The notes: generated by a model not told the origin, from the letters alone. A DNA stretch of 64,000 nt from an uncultured Lachnospiraceae bacterium (GCA_910587155.1 CAJULA010000005.1:1-64000), one strand, 5' to 3'; counted from the stretch's first letter, positions 35,371 through 43,944 are shown. Numbers and translations are program-made.

Positions 35371-36271
35371 CTTGAATATATTTCAACTTTCTATGTTGAA
35401 AAAAACAAGATACCTTTTCACTGTGTTTTTGTAAATAATGCATAAACCGCTCTGTTTTGCTGAAGATCTGTTCTTTGGTATGCGGAATAATCCCGCTGTG
35501 TATGTTTTGTTTCAGGTTATGGTTCAAATATTCATCTGGATTGATTTCAGGGGAATAAGGTGAAGTGAAAAATAATTCTATTTCATCCTTATGCTCTGAC
35601 AACCATTCTGCAACTATCTTTCCATGATGGACTTTAAGATTGTCAACGATAAATAAGACTTTCCTGTCCGTGTCTTTTACAAGCCGTTCCATAAAGTCTA
35701 TAAATCTCTGCTGAGTCATGTTCTCATCATAGCAGAGAAAATGGCAGGTTCCCTGATTACTGATGGCTGAAATCATATTAATCTTTTCCATTTTGGAAAA
35801 AGATGGTATGGTTGGAGTCTGTCCCTTTGGTGCAAATCCTTTGACATGGTATGCCTGATTATTTATTCCGGTCTCATCTCCCCAAAAGATTACAGCATCT
35901 TCTTTTTTTGCCTGTTTTACAATAGCAGGATATGTTTCATGCATAAATGTGTTCATCTTCACATTATCTTGGAAATATGCCTTTTTCGTTGGGCGTTGGC
36001 AGGTCACCACCCATCGTTTCAGGTATTCGCTCATATTCCGGAGTGTAATGGTTATATTATATTTTTCCTGTATTAACTGGCATACAGCGGCACGTGTCCA
36101 CAACATAAAGCTCAGCTTCATCTGGTCAGGTGTTTTGTCAATAAGGATGTTTCGGATCTCCTTTTCCTGTGCAGGCGTAAGCTGCCATTTTTCGCCTGAT
36201 TTACGGCCACGCTTTTTCTCCTTCAGACATTTCGTGCCCTCCTTTTTATATGCACTTGATATTCTGTCCAC
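35357..36271 (-). CDS. IS630-family transposase, catalytic part
   Basis: This 304-residue frame has the DDE_3 catalytic triad of IS630/Tc1-like transposases: FWGDETGINNQAY, FIVDNLKVHHG and SPYSPEINPDEYLNH. The first 50 residues are the end of the helix-turn-helix region (QLTPAQEKEIRNILIDKTP). The N-terminal end of the helix-turn-helix is in another frame (next entry), so it is either a pseudogene or made by frameshifting. The three catalytic residues are intact. The element ends were not identified. It inserted in a decayed region between the toxin-antitoxin remnant and a chimeric ORF. Confidence 0.85.
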   Translation of the reverse strand: MDRISSAYKKEGTKCLKEKKRGRKSGEKWQLTPAQEKEIRNILIDKTPDQMKLSFMLWTRAAVCQLIQEKYNITITLRNMSEYLKRWVVTCQRPTKKAYFQDNVKMNTFMHETYPAIVKQAKKEDAVIFWGDETGINNQAYHVKGFAPKGQTPTIPSFSKMEKINMISAISNQGTCHFLCYDENMTQQRFIDFMERLVKDTDRKVLFIVDNLKVHHGKIVAEWLSEHKDEIELFFTSPYSPEINPDEYLNHNLKQNIHSGIIPHTKEQIFSKTERFMHYLQKHSEKVSCFFQHRKLKYIQDYGY

Positions 36272-36308
36272 TGTCTGAATTGAGATATTGAGCGTTTCCG
36301 CAATTTCT

Positions 36309-36401
36309 TTATGCTTTACATGTTTTTTTAAGTTGTATCGCTTGTTGTTTAATGATTTTCCTGGTCTCTGGGGAGACTTTTAGTAAATTGATTTTTTCCA
36401 T
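36309..36401 (-). pseudogene. N-terminal helix-turn-helix part of the IS630 transposase, other frame
   Basis: From ATG 36401 the minus strand reads MEKINLLKVSPETRKIIKQQ and stops after 30 codons. Dropping one A from a seven-A run joins it to KHVKHKEIAETLNISIQTVD and then to the catalytic frame. This would be a +1 shift on an A-run, either a slippage mutation or programmed slippage. A -1 shift at the same place runs quickly into a stop. Confidence 0.6.
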
Positions 36402-36583
36402 ACTTCAATTATACCAAAAAGCCATGCTAATGAACAGAAAAAACATCAAATTTTAACTGCCAAAGTAATATTACAGCTGGATATGGTAAAGATTATGGTC
36501 GATTATAGTGAGCCAAACAAAAAAATTTAGATGAATGCCATGGGAAACTATGCTTTTCATCCACAGGTGCACGGGATGCTTTT

Positions 36584-37459
36584 TTGGAGTGGTATGATGA
36601 GAATATAAAAAACATATGTATTAAAAATGAGCAACGTATCAACCATAAAGATATATTTAGCATAATTTGTGGAGGGCATATTTTTCAATATTTTGTACCA
36701 GAGCAATTTATTGTACTTAATGGTAAGTATTATCAAATACAAAAAATTACTGGAGAAAGGAGACAAAAGGAGATTCAATTAAAACGAGCATCAGAATTTT
36801 GTACACATCGTAGATATTACCGACAGTGTAGAGTATATGAATTTAATGATATGAGATTGGATAAGTGTTACTCTAGTAATAGCCTTGTTCAAATTAATGC
36901 TGTGACTGTTAATATGAAGGTAGAAACGAAGGGATATATTTCTGCCAGAAAATTTCATTATTGGAATGAGGATGCTTATTCTATGTCAGAAGATATACCT
37001 GAAAGGTGTTATAGGGACAAGGATATTTTAGTAGTATGTTTCAATAAAATGTATACTAATATATTGGCAGTTTTTTTGAAAGAATTATTTTTTACACTTT
37101 TTCCGAATAGTTGGCAATTATTATCGGTAGCTATGGCTGAAAATTGCAAATTATATGGTAGAGTAGACAAAGCTAAGCTAAAGGATGAGCTTTCCCAAAT
37201 GCAGGGAGATAAAGGTGTAATTTTTATTGTGGAAGACAGCCTGCTCGACCTGGGAATGCTAGATGGAATTGCAATGCGCTTTGAACAAGTTATGAAAATA
37301 TTCATAAATTATGTGACAACTTTGATGCATATCGTAAATTGCTCGACGAAAAATCCGGGAATTTTTACAATCTTTAAAATCTGTAATGGGTTAAACATTT
37401 CCATCACGGAATTCTTTAGTGCGGAGGAGTTTGCTGAGATGGAATATAAATTGGAGTGA
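36584..37459 (+). CDS. Chimeric remnant: unknown protein C-terminus joined to XRE-type regulator tail
   Basis: The 291-residue frame begins with a TTG and has no ribosome site. The coding frame continues upstream to about 36512 (ECHGKLCFSSTGARDAF), so it is a 5'-truncated gene. Residues 1-240 are soluble with scattered cysteines and histidines, and LKELFFTLFPNSWQLLSVAM in the middle. This may be the C-terminal part of a large helicase-like or zinc-binding protein, but I cannot name it. The last 45 residues (NCSTKNPGIFTIFKICNGL then ITEFFSAEEFAEME) are the C-terminal half of an XRE-type helix-turn-helix regulator. The join near 37315 looks like a deletion fusion. It is strongly AT-rich. Confidence 0.5.
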   Translation: MEWYDENIKNICIKNEQRINHKDIFSIICGGHIFQYFVPEQFIVLNGKYYQIQKITGERRQKEIQLKRASEFCTHRRYYRQCRVYEFNDMRLDKCYSSNSLVQINAVTVNMKVETKGYISARKFHYWNEDAYSMSEDIPERCYRDKDILVVCFNKMYTNILAVFLKELFFTLFPNSWQLLSVAMAENCKLYGRVDKAKLKDELSQMQGDKGVIFIVEDSLLDLGMLDGIAMRFEQVMKIFINYVTTLMHIVNCSTKNPGIFTIFKICNGLNISITEFFSAEEFAEMEYKLE

Positions 37460-37670
37460 ATTCCCGATAGGAGTTGGATATGCAGGCCAAAGGAATGATA
37501 CTTTGCATTAAGAACCCAAACCAGTCCCACAAACCCGCCATAAAACAATAAAATAAACAGAGTAAGACAAACGCGTGTAGCACCAGACAACCAAATCAGC
37601 GCTTCTTATAAACCTTCACACAACCAAAATCCAACTGATATCAGTTCACACAAGATAAGGAGATGATACC

Positions 37671-38108
37671 ATGGCAATCAATGCACTATGGATCCCCATC
37701 ATCAATGAGGCCGTTTCGTGGGTGGCGGGCAGATTCAATTCCAATTCCAATTCCAATATCCCCCAAAAAGATTTACAGCTCAAAATATCAGAGTTAGAGC
37801 ATCAGGTGCAGTCTCTCACTGCGGGAAATGAGATGCTGATGCAGAACCTGAATCTGATCATACAGGCTGTTTTGCAGCAGCTGAAAGAGGCCAGGGGCTT
37901 TACGGTGAATGCAGACTCCATTTTCCTGATCGGGGAAAATTCCGGGAGCATCCATCAGGAAGACCATTCGGTATTGAGTGATAAAAATATCGGCGGGATC
38001 AATCAGGGCGGAAAAAAAGAGGAGGGATTTGATGTTTCAAAGATATTTGACGGAGTCGATGAAGAAATCTCCCATACGAGAGTCACAAAATCGACTGACA
38101 GAGGATAA
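37671..38108 (+). CDS. Small coiled-coil protein, first gene of the Hsp70/AAA+ operon
   Basis: This 145-residue protein is not recognised. An N-terminal amphipathic or membrane-seeking helix (WIPIINEAVSWVAGRF) is followed by an asparagine-serine tract from a 6-bp repeat. A coiled coil of about 40 residues (LQLKISELEHQVQSL) comes next. The glycine/asparagine-rich segment SIFLIGENSGSIHQEDHS then recalls short beta-type repeats seen beside effector-associated domains in conflict systems. The tail is acidic. It could tether or oligomerise the system. AAGGAG stands 9 bases before the ATG. The next gene starts inside its 3' end (77-base overlap), so translation is coupled. Confidence 0.6.
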   Translation: MAINALWIPIINEAVSWVAGRFNSNSNSNIPQKDLQLKISELEHQVQSLTAGNEMLMQNLNLIIQAVLQQLKEARGFTVNADSIFLIGENSGSIHQEDHSVLSDKNIGGINQGGKKEEGFDVSKIFDGVDEEISHTRVTKSTDRG

Positions 38109-38922
38109 CTCGCTCGTTATTCCCGTCCGGTTTTCGCAGAGGATTGACGCGCATATGCTGGGAAATATGCTGGATATTGACAAATATCCGCTGATTATGG
38201 CGATCATCGGAAAGCCGGGCATGGGGAAGACATATCAGCTGCGCAAATATCTGAAAGCCGTCGGCATAGAGATTTTTTCCGTCAGTGCCGCCGACCTTGA
38301 GAGTGACCGGGCCGGGGAGCCGGCCCGTCTGCTTCAGCGCAGATATCTGGAAGCGTCCGCGTCCATCTCTGAGGGGAAGCCGTCCGTCCTCCTGATTGAC
38401 GATGTGGATACCACACTGGGGGAATGGGAGGATCATACGGGTACGGTCAACCATCAGGATATACTGGCTTTTCTTATGCATGTAGCGGACGATCCTTATC
38501 AAATAGATAATGTGGGAAAGGTGAACCGGGTTCCCATCTTTTTTACAGGGAATAATTTTGCGCTTCTGTATAAGCCGCTTGTCAGGAGCGGCCGGGCGAT
38601 ACGTTTTGACTGGGAGCCGACACGGGAGGAAAAGATCGAGATTGTCCGTTCGATCTTTTCCTTTGCCGATGCCCGGGATGCAGTGCGGCTTGTTGATGCC
38701 TGGCCGACAAAGGAAATCTCTTTTTTCTCGGAACTGCTGGCAGAGCAGAGCATTGCCCGGCTGGCGGCTGTGGCCAGAGATGTGGTGTTTCCCTATATTC
38801 TCACCGACAAAAGTTATAAAGACAAACTGTATTATCAGTACTGTGAGGAAAAAAGAAGAATTGACTGGAAGACAGTGATGGCAAAGCGCAGGGCTGCAGA
38901 GGCAGGAGGTGATTGCGATTAA
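38032..38922 (+). CDS. Rubisco-activase-like AAA+ ATPase
   Basis: This AAA+ protein of about 296 residues is probably a remodeller that threads or unfolds a partner. Walker A is GKPGMGKT (near residue 60) and Walker B is VLLIDDVD (near 120). Sensor 1 lies in IFFTGNNF, and an arginine-bearing segment, VRSGRAIRFDWEPTREEKI, follows. The stretch from AADLESDRAGEPARLLQRRY to the PTREEKI segment follows plant and cyanobacterial Rubisco activase closely (ELESGNAGEPAKL, then VPIIVTGNDF and APLIRDGRMEKFYWAPTRED in that family). No Rubisco gene is nearby, so the client is another protein. ATG 38032 has GAGGAGGG five bases upstream, which is why I prefer it to 37978. Confidence 0.8.
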   Translation: MFQRYLTESMKKSPIRESQNRLTEDNSLVIPVRFSQRIDAHMLGNMLDIDKYPLIMAIIGKPGMGKTYQLRKYLKAVGIEIFSVSAADLESDRAGEPARLLQRRYLEASASISEGKPSVLLIDDVDTTLGEWEDHTGTVNHQDILAFLMHVADDPYQIDNVGKVNRVPIFFTGNNFALLYKPLVRSGRAIRFDWEPTREEKIEIVRSIFSFADARDAVRLVDAWPTKEISFFSELLAEQSIARLAAVARDVVFPYILTDKSYKDKLYYQYCEEKRRIDWKTVMAKRRAAEAGGDCD

Positions 38923-39451
38923 GACATATACAAAGAGTTATTCGTATACCAGGACCCGGATCGGTATTATCGACGATCATTTTGAGATGTTTTTGAAATG
39001 TTCTGATATTTCCAAGCATGATTCCAAACTGCTGCTCGAGGCAGTGGAAAGGAAAGAACTGAGTGCAGTGGGCATTTATATCGAGGACGGCGGTTACCGG
39101 CTTGCGGAAGTCGAATTCGAAATCGACTGGGATGAACATGAGCGGATGATCGGCATCGAGGGGGTCTATTTTGATGCCGGCCAGCCGGGCTGGGAGGAAG
39201 GGATTTCGCCGGAAGCCTATGTATCTGCCCAGCGTCTGGTAAAAGCGGCACGGGAAGTGAACAAACCGGTGTGTTCCTGGATCCGTGTTTCCCCGGAGGT
39301 ACGCAGTGATGCGGACAGACACAAGGCGGTGTGCGACAAACTCGGATACTCTTATGGCAGCACCGTGCCGGAATGGAAAAATCCGCCCCGGGAAGTAGGC
39401 CGGCGTGTGAACGGCCTGCAGGAAGCAAAAGTAATCCGCCGCAGCTCTTAG
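38909..39451 (+). CDS. Small conserved-looking protein, possibly HORMA-like
   Basis: This 180-residue soluble protein starts with a strand-rich segment (TKSYSYTRTRIGIIDDH). LLLEAVERKELSAVGIYI and a charged strand AEVEFEIDWDEHERM follow, then an SWIRVSPEV segment. Order and size recall bacterial HORMA proteins, which work with a TRIP13-type AAA+ remodeller, and the AAA+ gene is directly upstream. That is a guess from pattern only. It overlaps the AAA+ gene by 14 bases. GTG 38909 has AGAGG six bases upstream. Confidence 0.55.
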   Translation: MIAIKTYTKSYSYTRTRIGIIDDHFEMFLKCSDISKHDSKLLLEAVERKELSAVGIYIEDGGYRLAEVEFEIDWDEHERMIGIEGVYFDAGQPGWEEGISPEAYVSAQRLVKAAREVNKPVCSWIRVSPEVRSDADRHKAVCDKLGYSYGSTVPEWKNPPREVGRRVNGLQEAKVIRRSS

Positions 39452-39482
39452 GGAAACGTTTGAAAGGGGGTATCACATCCTC

Positions 39483-40613
39483 ATGTCTCATGAATCCATG
39501 AATGAATCCACGATCCGTTACATAGAAAGCCAGCTTCACAGTCTTATGGGCAGTCTCTGCGCAGGCGGGGAACGGCCGGAATTAAAAGAGATCCTGAAAA
39601 AGATTTATCTCGATGCGTTTCCGGAAAAGTCAGCCTTGCAGGCTGCGCAGGCCGCGGATACGATTATGGAAGCGGTTGGCAGCTATGAACGGGAATACCG
39701 GGAAGCGGCGAAGAATCCGGATCAGTGGTTAAAAAACTTTACCGACAGTCAGCTGCAGGGCAGGAGTGTGGAAGATAAGTATGACATCCTGCTGCGCCAT
39801 TTTATCATACAGCGTGAAATTCTTGCCAGATCGGCAAACGCTGCGGTGCAGGAAGAGGAAAACATTCTGCGGGATGTCCTGCAGCGCCTGGAGGCGGGTA
39901 ATGTCTGTATTGACGATCCGTCGAATGAATTGCTGCAGAATATACTGGGACGGATTGCGAAGCTGCAGGAAGGCAGCGCGGTGGTTTTTTGCCGCTGTGA
40001 AGAGGCCGTCCATGCGGTGCAGTCCAGGATCGAACATATGGATCTGGCATCACTCAGCGCAGGTCAGCTGCAGAGCCTGGAGGAATGTCTTGCCGTGGCG
40101 TCGATGATTGGTTATGTGGGCTGCCGCAGCGGACGCATTGCCGGTGTGCCGGATGAAGCATCCATCCGCCAGATTACCTATGAGATATGCGCGGGGATGG
40201 AGATGGCCAGAATTGCGGAGGAGATGCAGAGCGGGACGCTGACACTGGAAGCGGCGGGCAGACTTTTAAAGCTTGCGGGCAGTATTGTCTGCGGGTTTAT
40301 CAGTCAGGAGCTGATCAGTGCCAGGGCGGCCGCAGGCTGCTTTTTGCTGGGCAGTGCGGCGGGGATTGTCATCAGCGCGGGGGCGGCCGCGTGGGTTCTT
40401 CTGCGGCTGAAAAACCTGGCGCAAAAAGGGAAGGAAGCGGTCAAAGGCGGTTTTTATAAGATCCGGGACGGCGTACATACCCTTTGCGGCCGGATCAAAG
40501 AGCGCATCGTGGTTCCCGCAGGGGAGATCATGGACCAGACGGTTGGATATCTGGAGCATATCGTGGAAAAAGTGCTGGCCGTGGATGAAAGTGTCATGGA
40601 AAGGAATGAATAG
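39483..40613 (+). CDS. Protein with C-terminal membrane hairpin, function unknown
   Basis: This 376-residue protein has about 260 helical, soluble residues, including a long coiled-coil-like middle (NILRDVLQRLEAGNV), then two adjacent hydrophobic segments (residues about 263-308: IVCGFISQELIS, then GCFLLGSAAGIVISAGAAAW), and a basic amphipathic tail. The glycine-alanine-rich hairpin resembles membrane-inserting or pore-forming segments of effector proteins. I do not recognise a family. It follows the previous gene by 31 bases. GAAAGGGGG lies 12 bases before the ATG. Confidence 0.55.
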   Translation: MSHESMNESTIRYIESQLHSLMGSLCAGGERPELKEILKKIYLDAFPEKSALQAAQAADTIMEAVGSYEREYREAAKNPDQWLKNFTDSQLQGRSVEDKYDILLRHFIIQREILARSANAAVQEEENILRDVLQRLEAGNVCIDDPSNELLQNILGRIAKLQEGSAVVFCRCEEAVHAVQSRIEHMDLASLSAGQLQSLEECLAVASMIGYVGCRSGRIAGVPDEASIRQITYEICAGMEMARIAEEMQSGTLTLEAAGRLLKLAGSIVCGFISQELISARAAAGCFLLGSAAGIVISAGAAAWVLLRLKNLAQKGKEAVKGGFYKIRDGVHTLCGRIKERIVVPAGEIMDQTVGYLEHIVEKVLAVDESVMERNE

Positions 40614-40616
40614 GGT

Positions 40617-41888
40617 ATGTTTACGATCAATGGCCATATCATCAGTTCCTACAAGGATTTCTGCGATCATTTTGAATATGTCGGTGTAGTCAGGCAGATC
40701 AGGGAGTTTGCCGTATGGCTGGACGGCGGACGGCGGTATCTGCTTACGATACAAAAGGACATTGACCCTATTTTAAAGCTGTTACAATATGCGGACGATG
40801 AAAGCGGCCCGGTTATGTTTCACAGTCAGGACGGCTGTTTTACCAGTGATTTTTCCTCCCTGACGGATCAGGAACTGCTGGCCTTTTTTCAGAGAAAGGA
40901 AGCGCTGGTCAGGCGCTTTGACGATCTGGTGGGAGCCAGCACACTGACGGAGAGCCAGAAACGGAGGGGATGGCTGGAGGGCGTTGCGGTCAGTGCGGCG
41001 GCGGCGAGCGACGCCGCCGCGCTGACTGCGGAGAAGATAGAGGCCTGCTATAGCCGGGAAGAGGCGGCGCCCTATACGCTTCCGGAACAGATCCAGGTGT
41101 TTTCCGGTGATATTTGTGAGTATGAAGTGTTTGACCCTGACAGAGGCCCGGGCACACCTTTTGTGCTCAGGACACACAGAATAAAAAACTGTTCTTCTTA
41201 CGCAGGCACGGGCGCTGCGATACGTCTGGTAAGAAAAGGCGCCGCGGAGTATGAGACGATACTGGAAAAGGATGAGTATGTCTATCTTACCATGGCGGGG
41301 CCTTATGCCGTTAAAATGCTTCCCAGGCTGAGTTTTTGCGGAAGTACGGCGATCGGCAGACCTGATCTTAGGAAAAATACATTATGGCGTTATAAAGTCG
41401 ACAGGATCAGAGGGCGGATCAGCGGCAGCGAAGTATTGGATCTGCTTCCGGATAAGCATATCTCCTGTATCAGCGTGGATTACCGCGGCGGTCTGATCTA
41501 CATCCAGGAGGGCTGTCTCAAAAATGATTCCGCGGTTTTTTATGAAGGTCTGTATTCTCCGACGCTGAAAGAAATCCGATTTGTGGAAGCCTATGTACGA
41601 AAAACCCGTTTTCTCCTGCTGGATGAAAACGGCAATACCTATTCCAATATTCCGGCAATGGACGGTCTTCATGAAATATACAGAATTGATATGGAGGGGG
41701 CGGTAGCCGCGGCCAGCAGGACAGACGGTGAGACAATGACAGCGGTAGTATATGAAGAAGAGAAACGGTTTGTATATGAGCGGGAAAAAGGAACGGATAT
41801 CAGAGAACAATGTTTCGATCAGGAGCTGGCGGCTGTCTTTACCCGGTCAGGAGACTGCATGATTGTGAGAGCAAAAGAGAGGGAATGA
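40617..41888 (+). CDS. Unknown soluble protein of the Hsp70/AAA+ operon
   Basis: This 423-residue protein has no recognised family. The first 150 residues are mixed and end in an alanine-rich helix (SAAAASDAAALTAEK). The rest has short beta-type repeats (VFSGDICEYEVFD, VSVDYRGGLIYIQEG, FLLLDENGNTYSN) that could form a propeller or beta-sandwich. No signal peptide or membrane segment is visible. It starts three bases after the preceding stop and 12 bases before the Hsp70-like gene, so it belongs to the same operon. Confidence 0.55.
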   Translation: MFTINGHIISSYKDFCDHFEYVGVVRQIREFAVWLDGGRRYLLTIQKDIDPILKLLQYADDESGPVMFHSQDGCFTSDFSSLTDQELLAFFQRKEALVRRFDDLVGASTLTESQKRRGWLEGVAVSAAAASDAAALTAEKIEACYSREEAAPYTLPEQIQVFSGDICEYEVFDPDRGPGTPFVLRTHRIKNCSSYAGTGAAIRLVRKGAAEYETILEKDEYVYLTMAGPYAVKMLPRLSFCGSTAIGRPDLRKNTLWRYKVDRIRGRISGSEVLDLLPDKHISCISVDYRGGLIYIQEGCLKNDSAVFYEGLYSPTLKEIRFVEAYVRKTRFLLLDENGNTYSNIPAMDGLHEIYRIDMEGAVAAASRTDGETMTAVVYEEEKRFVYEREKGTDIREQCFDQELAAVFTRSGDCMIVRAKERE

Positions 41889-41900
41889 TGGGAGGGCAAA

Positions 41901-43928
41901 ATGCAGTTTTTCAATGGTTTTAATCTTACTGTTGACAAGCAGAAAGAATATAAAATTATCAGCATTGATCTGGGACACGGCGATACGAGCGCTGCCAGAA
42001 TCGGGTCGGACGGAAAGATAGACGATATGCAGGTGGCGGACGGCAAGACGGTCGTCCGCTCCATTCTCGGATATGATGCGGAAGGGACGCCATGTATCGG
42101 CGAGGCTGTCGGCAGCATGCCGGAGATTTATCCGTATTTCAAGGAGCGGCCTGATCTGCTCGACGAGTACCTGCAGGGCGGGCAGCCGGGACGCCCCGGC
42201 AGGACAAGAAAACAGGTCATACATGATTTTTTGAAAGTCCTGATGGACAATATATACAAATATAATTACCCTCATATAAAAAAAGAAGACAGTTTGATCC
42301 TGTTTGTGGGATGCCCTTCCGATCCGGACTGGGATCAGTTAAAATATCAGTATGCGGAGCTGATCCGGCAGGCTACCGGCATCAGGCGGGTGGCTGTTCT
42401 GCCGGAGTCCAGGGCGGCAATCATCAATGCGCTGGAAATGGATCGAAAGATCGTCATCGACGAAGGCATTATCGTGTTTGACTTCGGCTCTCTGACAAGC
42501 GACTGCACCTATATCATCCCCAAAAGTGATATGGTGGCGGATTTCAGTATTACGCTGGGTGCTTCCATGGTGGAAGAAAATATGCTGAAAAGCGCGCTCA
42601 AGTCTTTGCCGGAAAAAGTTTTGGTCAATGTGACCAATACGAAAATACAGCTGCGGGAATGGAAGGAGTTTTTCTTTTTAAAGAAATTTCAGGAACAGAT
42701 CGTTCCCATAGAACGTGCGGACAACAGCGAATTTCTGATTCTGAAAGTCAATCAGAAGCTGATGGACGGCGTGCTTTGCGGCCAGGGGGCAGATGAGGCG
42801 GCGATGCAGTTCTGCATCAGATCAGAAGTCAATACATGGTATGGCCACTGCCTGGATTTCTTCCGGGCCGCCAGGGAGAAGCTGGAAAAAAGTAATGCTG
42901 CCGTGAAGCATATCATTATCACGGGCGGGGCGAGCAGGATGCCGTTCATCATGGAACTGTGCAGGGAAGTGTTCGGGAAAAAGGGGATCAGCTATTCCCA
43001 TGAGGAAAATCCGCAGTTCAGTGTTTCCAAGGGGCTGTGCTTTGCCGGGTATAAAGACCTGCAGGCTTTTCGTGTCTTTGATGACGTGCAGGTAAACATA
43101 ATAAAAAGGGTGCGGGAAAAACTGGATCAGCTTTCCAGCAGTGTGTCCCGGAAGCTGGCGTCAATGATTTATGATATCGCTCTGAATGAGATCAGGGTCT
43201 GGAAAGAGAAAAGCGGCACGGCAACACTGCGGGAACTGTCCTATAGCATCGAACGGAAAATGAATCGGAGCATGACACCGGGCCTTTTGAATGAACTGAC
43301 GATGCCGGCTGCAGAGGAGTGGCTGCTCTCCGTCCATAATGAGATCAGAGATTCGGTGAATACGGCTTTTCAGAAGATATATGGCAATACGGTGTCCGTG
43401 GATGTTTACCGGCTTACGGATGCGAGATGGAAACGGATTCATGATACCCTGACCGGCAGAAGTATGATCAGCAGCAGTCAGGTTGATTTCTCGGAGATCT
43501 TTAAAAATATTGACGTATCCGGAATGGCCGTTCTGGCATGTAAAGTCGTGGTAGTTATCGTCGCGGCACTGATTGCTTCTTTTCTTGCCCTCGTGCTTGT
43601 CCCATTTCAGAAACTGGCCAATCTTTTCCTGGATACGGATTATAACTTTGATGAAACATTTGATTCGATTTATAATGTGATGGATAACTGGCTGCCGGAG
43701 ATCGGTGCCGATCTGGATAAGGAACTGAAGGCGCACGAACGGGAAAATCTCTATGATAAATTTTCAAATAAGAACCAGTATGTTACAATGATAGAAAATA
43801 AGATTTATCCCATGGTAAAGCAATGTGTGGATGAGCAGTATGACGGGAAGGCCGGTTTTGGAATTGGAAAGGCGGTCCAGGATGCGCTGGGTGAGGCGAT
43901 CAATAAAATAGCCCTTCAGAGCATATAG
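41901..43928 (+). CDS. Membrane-anchored Hsp70/actin-fold ATPase
   Basis: This 675-residue protein has an Hsp70-type ATPase domain. Phosphate-1 is IISIDLGHGDTSAAR (about residue 14), phosphate-2 is VFDFGSLTSDC (about 191), and the adenosine motif is IIITGGASRMPF (about 337). The usual DnaK peptide-binding domain is not evident. After residue 400 the protein is helical, and one transmembrane segment (about 541-566, KVVVVIVAALIASFLALVL) is followed by an amphipathic tail. It is likely a chaperone-like switch held at the membrane. It sits between two unknown genes and near two AAA+ genes. GGGAGGGC lies six bases before the ATG. Confidence 0.8.
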   Translation: MQFFNGFNLTVDKQKEYKIISIDLGHGDTSAARIGSDGKIDDMQVADGKTVVRSILGYDAEGTPCIGEAVGSMPEIYPYFKERPDLLDEYLQGGQPGRPGRTRKQVIHDFLKVLMDNIYKYNYPHIKKEDSLILFVGCPSDPDWDQLKYQYAELIRQATGIRRVAVLPESRAAIINALEMDRKIVIDEGIIVFDFGSLTSDCTYIIPKSDMVADFSITLGASMVEENMLKSALKSLPEKVLVNVTNTKIQLREWKEFFFLKKFQEQIVPIERADNSEFLILKVNQKLMDGVLCGQGADEAAMQFCIRSEVNTWYGHCLDFFRAAREKLEKSNAAVKHIIITGGASRMPFIMELCREVFGKKGISYSHEENPQFSVSKGLCFAGYKDLQAFRVFDDVQVNIIKRVREKLDQLSSSVSRKLASMIYDIALNEIRVWKEKSGTATLRELSYSIERKMNRSMTPGLLNELTMPAAEEWLLSVHNEIRDSVNTAFQKIYGNTVSVDVYRLTDARWKRIHDTLTGRSMISSSQVDFSEIFKNIDVSGMAVLACKVVVVIVAALIASFLALVLVPFQKLANLFLDTDYNFDETFDSIYNVMDNWLPEIGADLDKELKAHERENLYDKFSNKNQYVTMIENKIYPMVKQCVDEQYDGKAGFGIGKAVQDALGEAINKIALQSI

Positions 43929-43944
43929 CAGGAAGAAGAGAAGC

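Noticed and set aside
36309..36330. Programmed -1 frameshift on the A-run of the IS630 gene
   Set aside because: A -1 shift gives a stop within two codons. Only a +1 (or -2) shift restores the catalytic frame.
37309..37590. Small hydrophobic minus-strand frame (VCLTLFILLFYGG) that might be a type I toxin
   Set aside because: No ribosome site or antisense RNA could be recognised, and it overlaps the XRE-like tail on the other strand.
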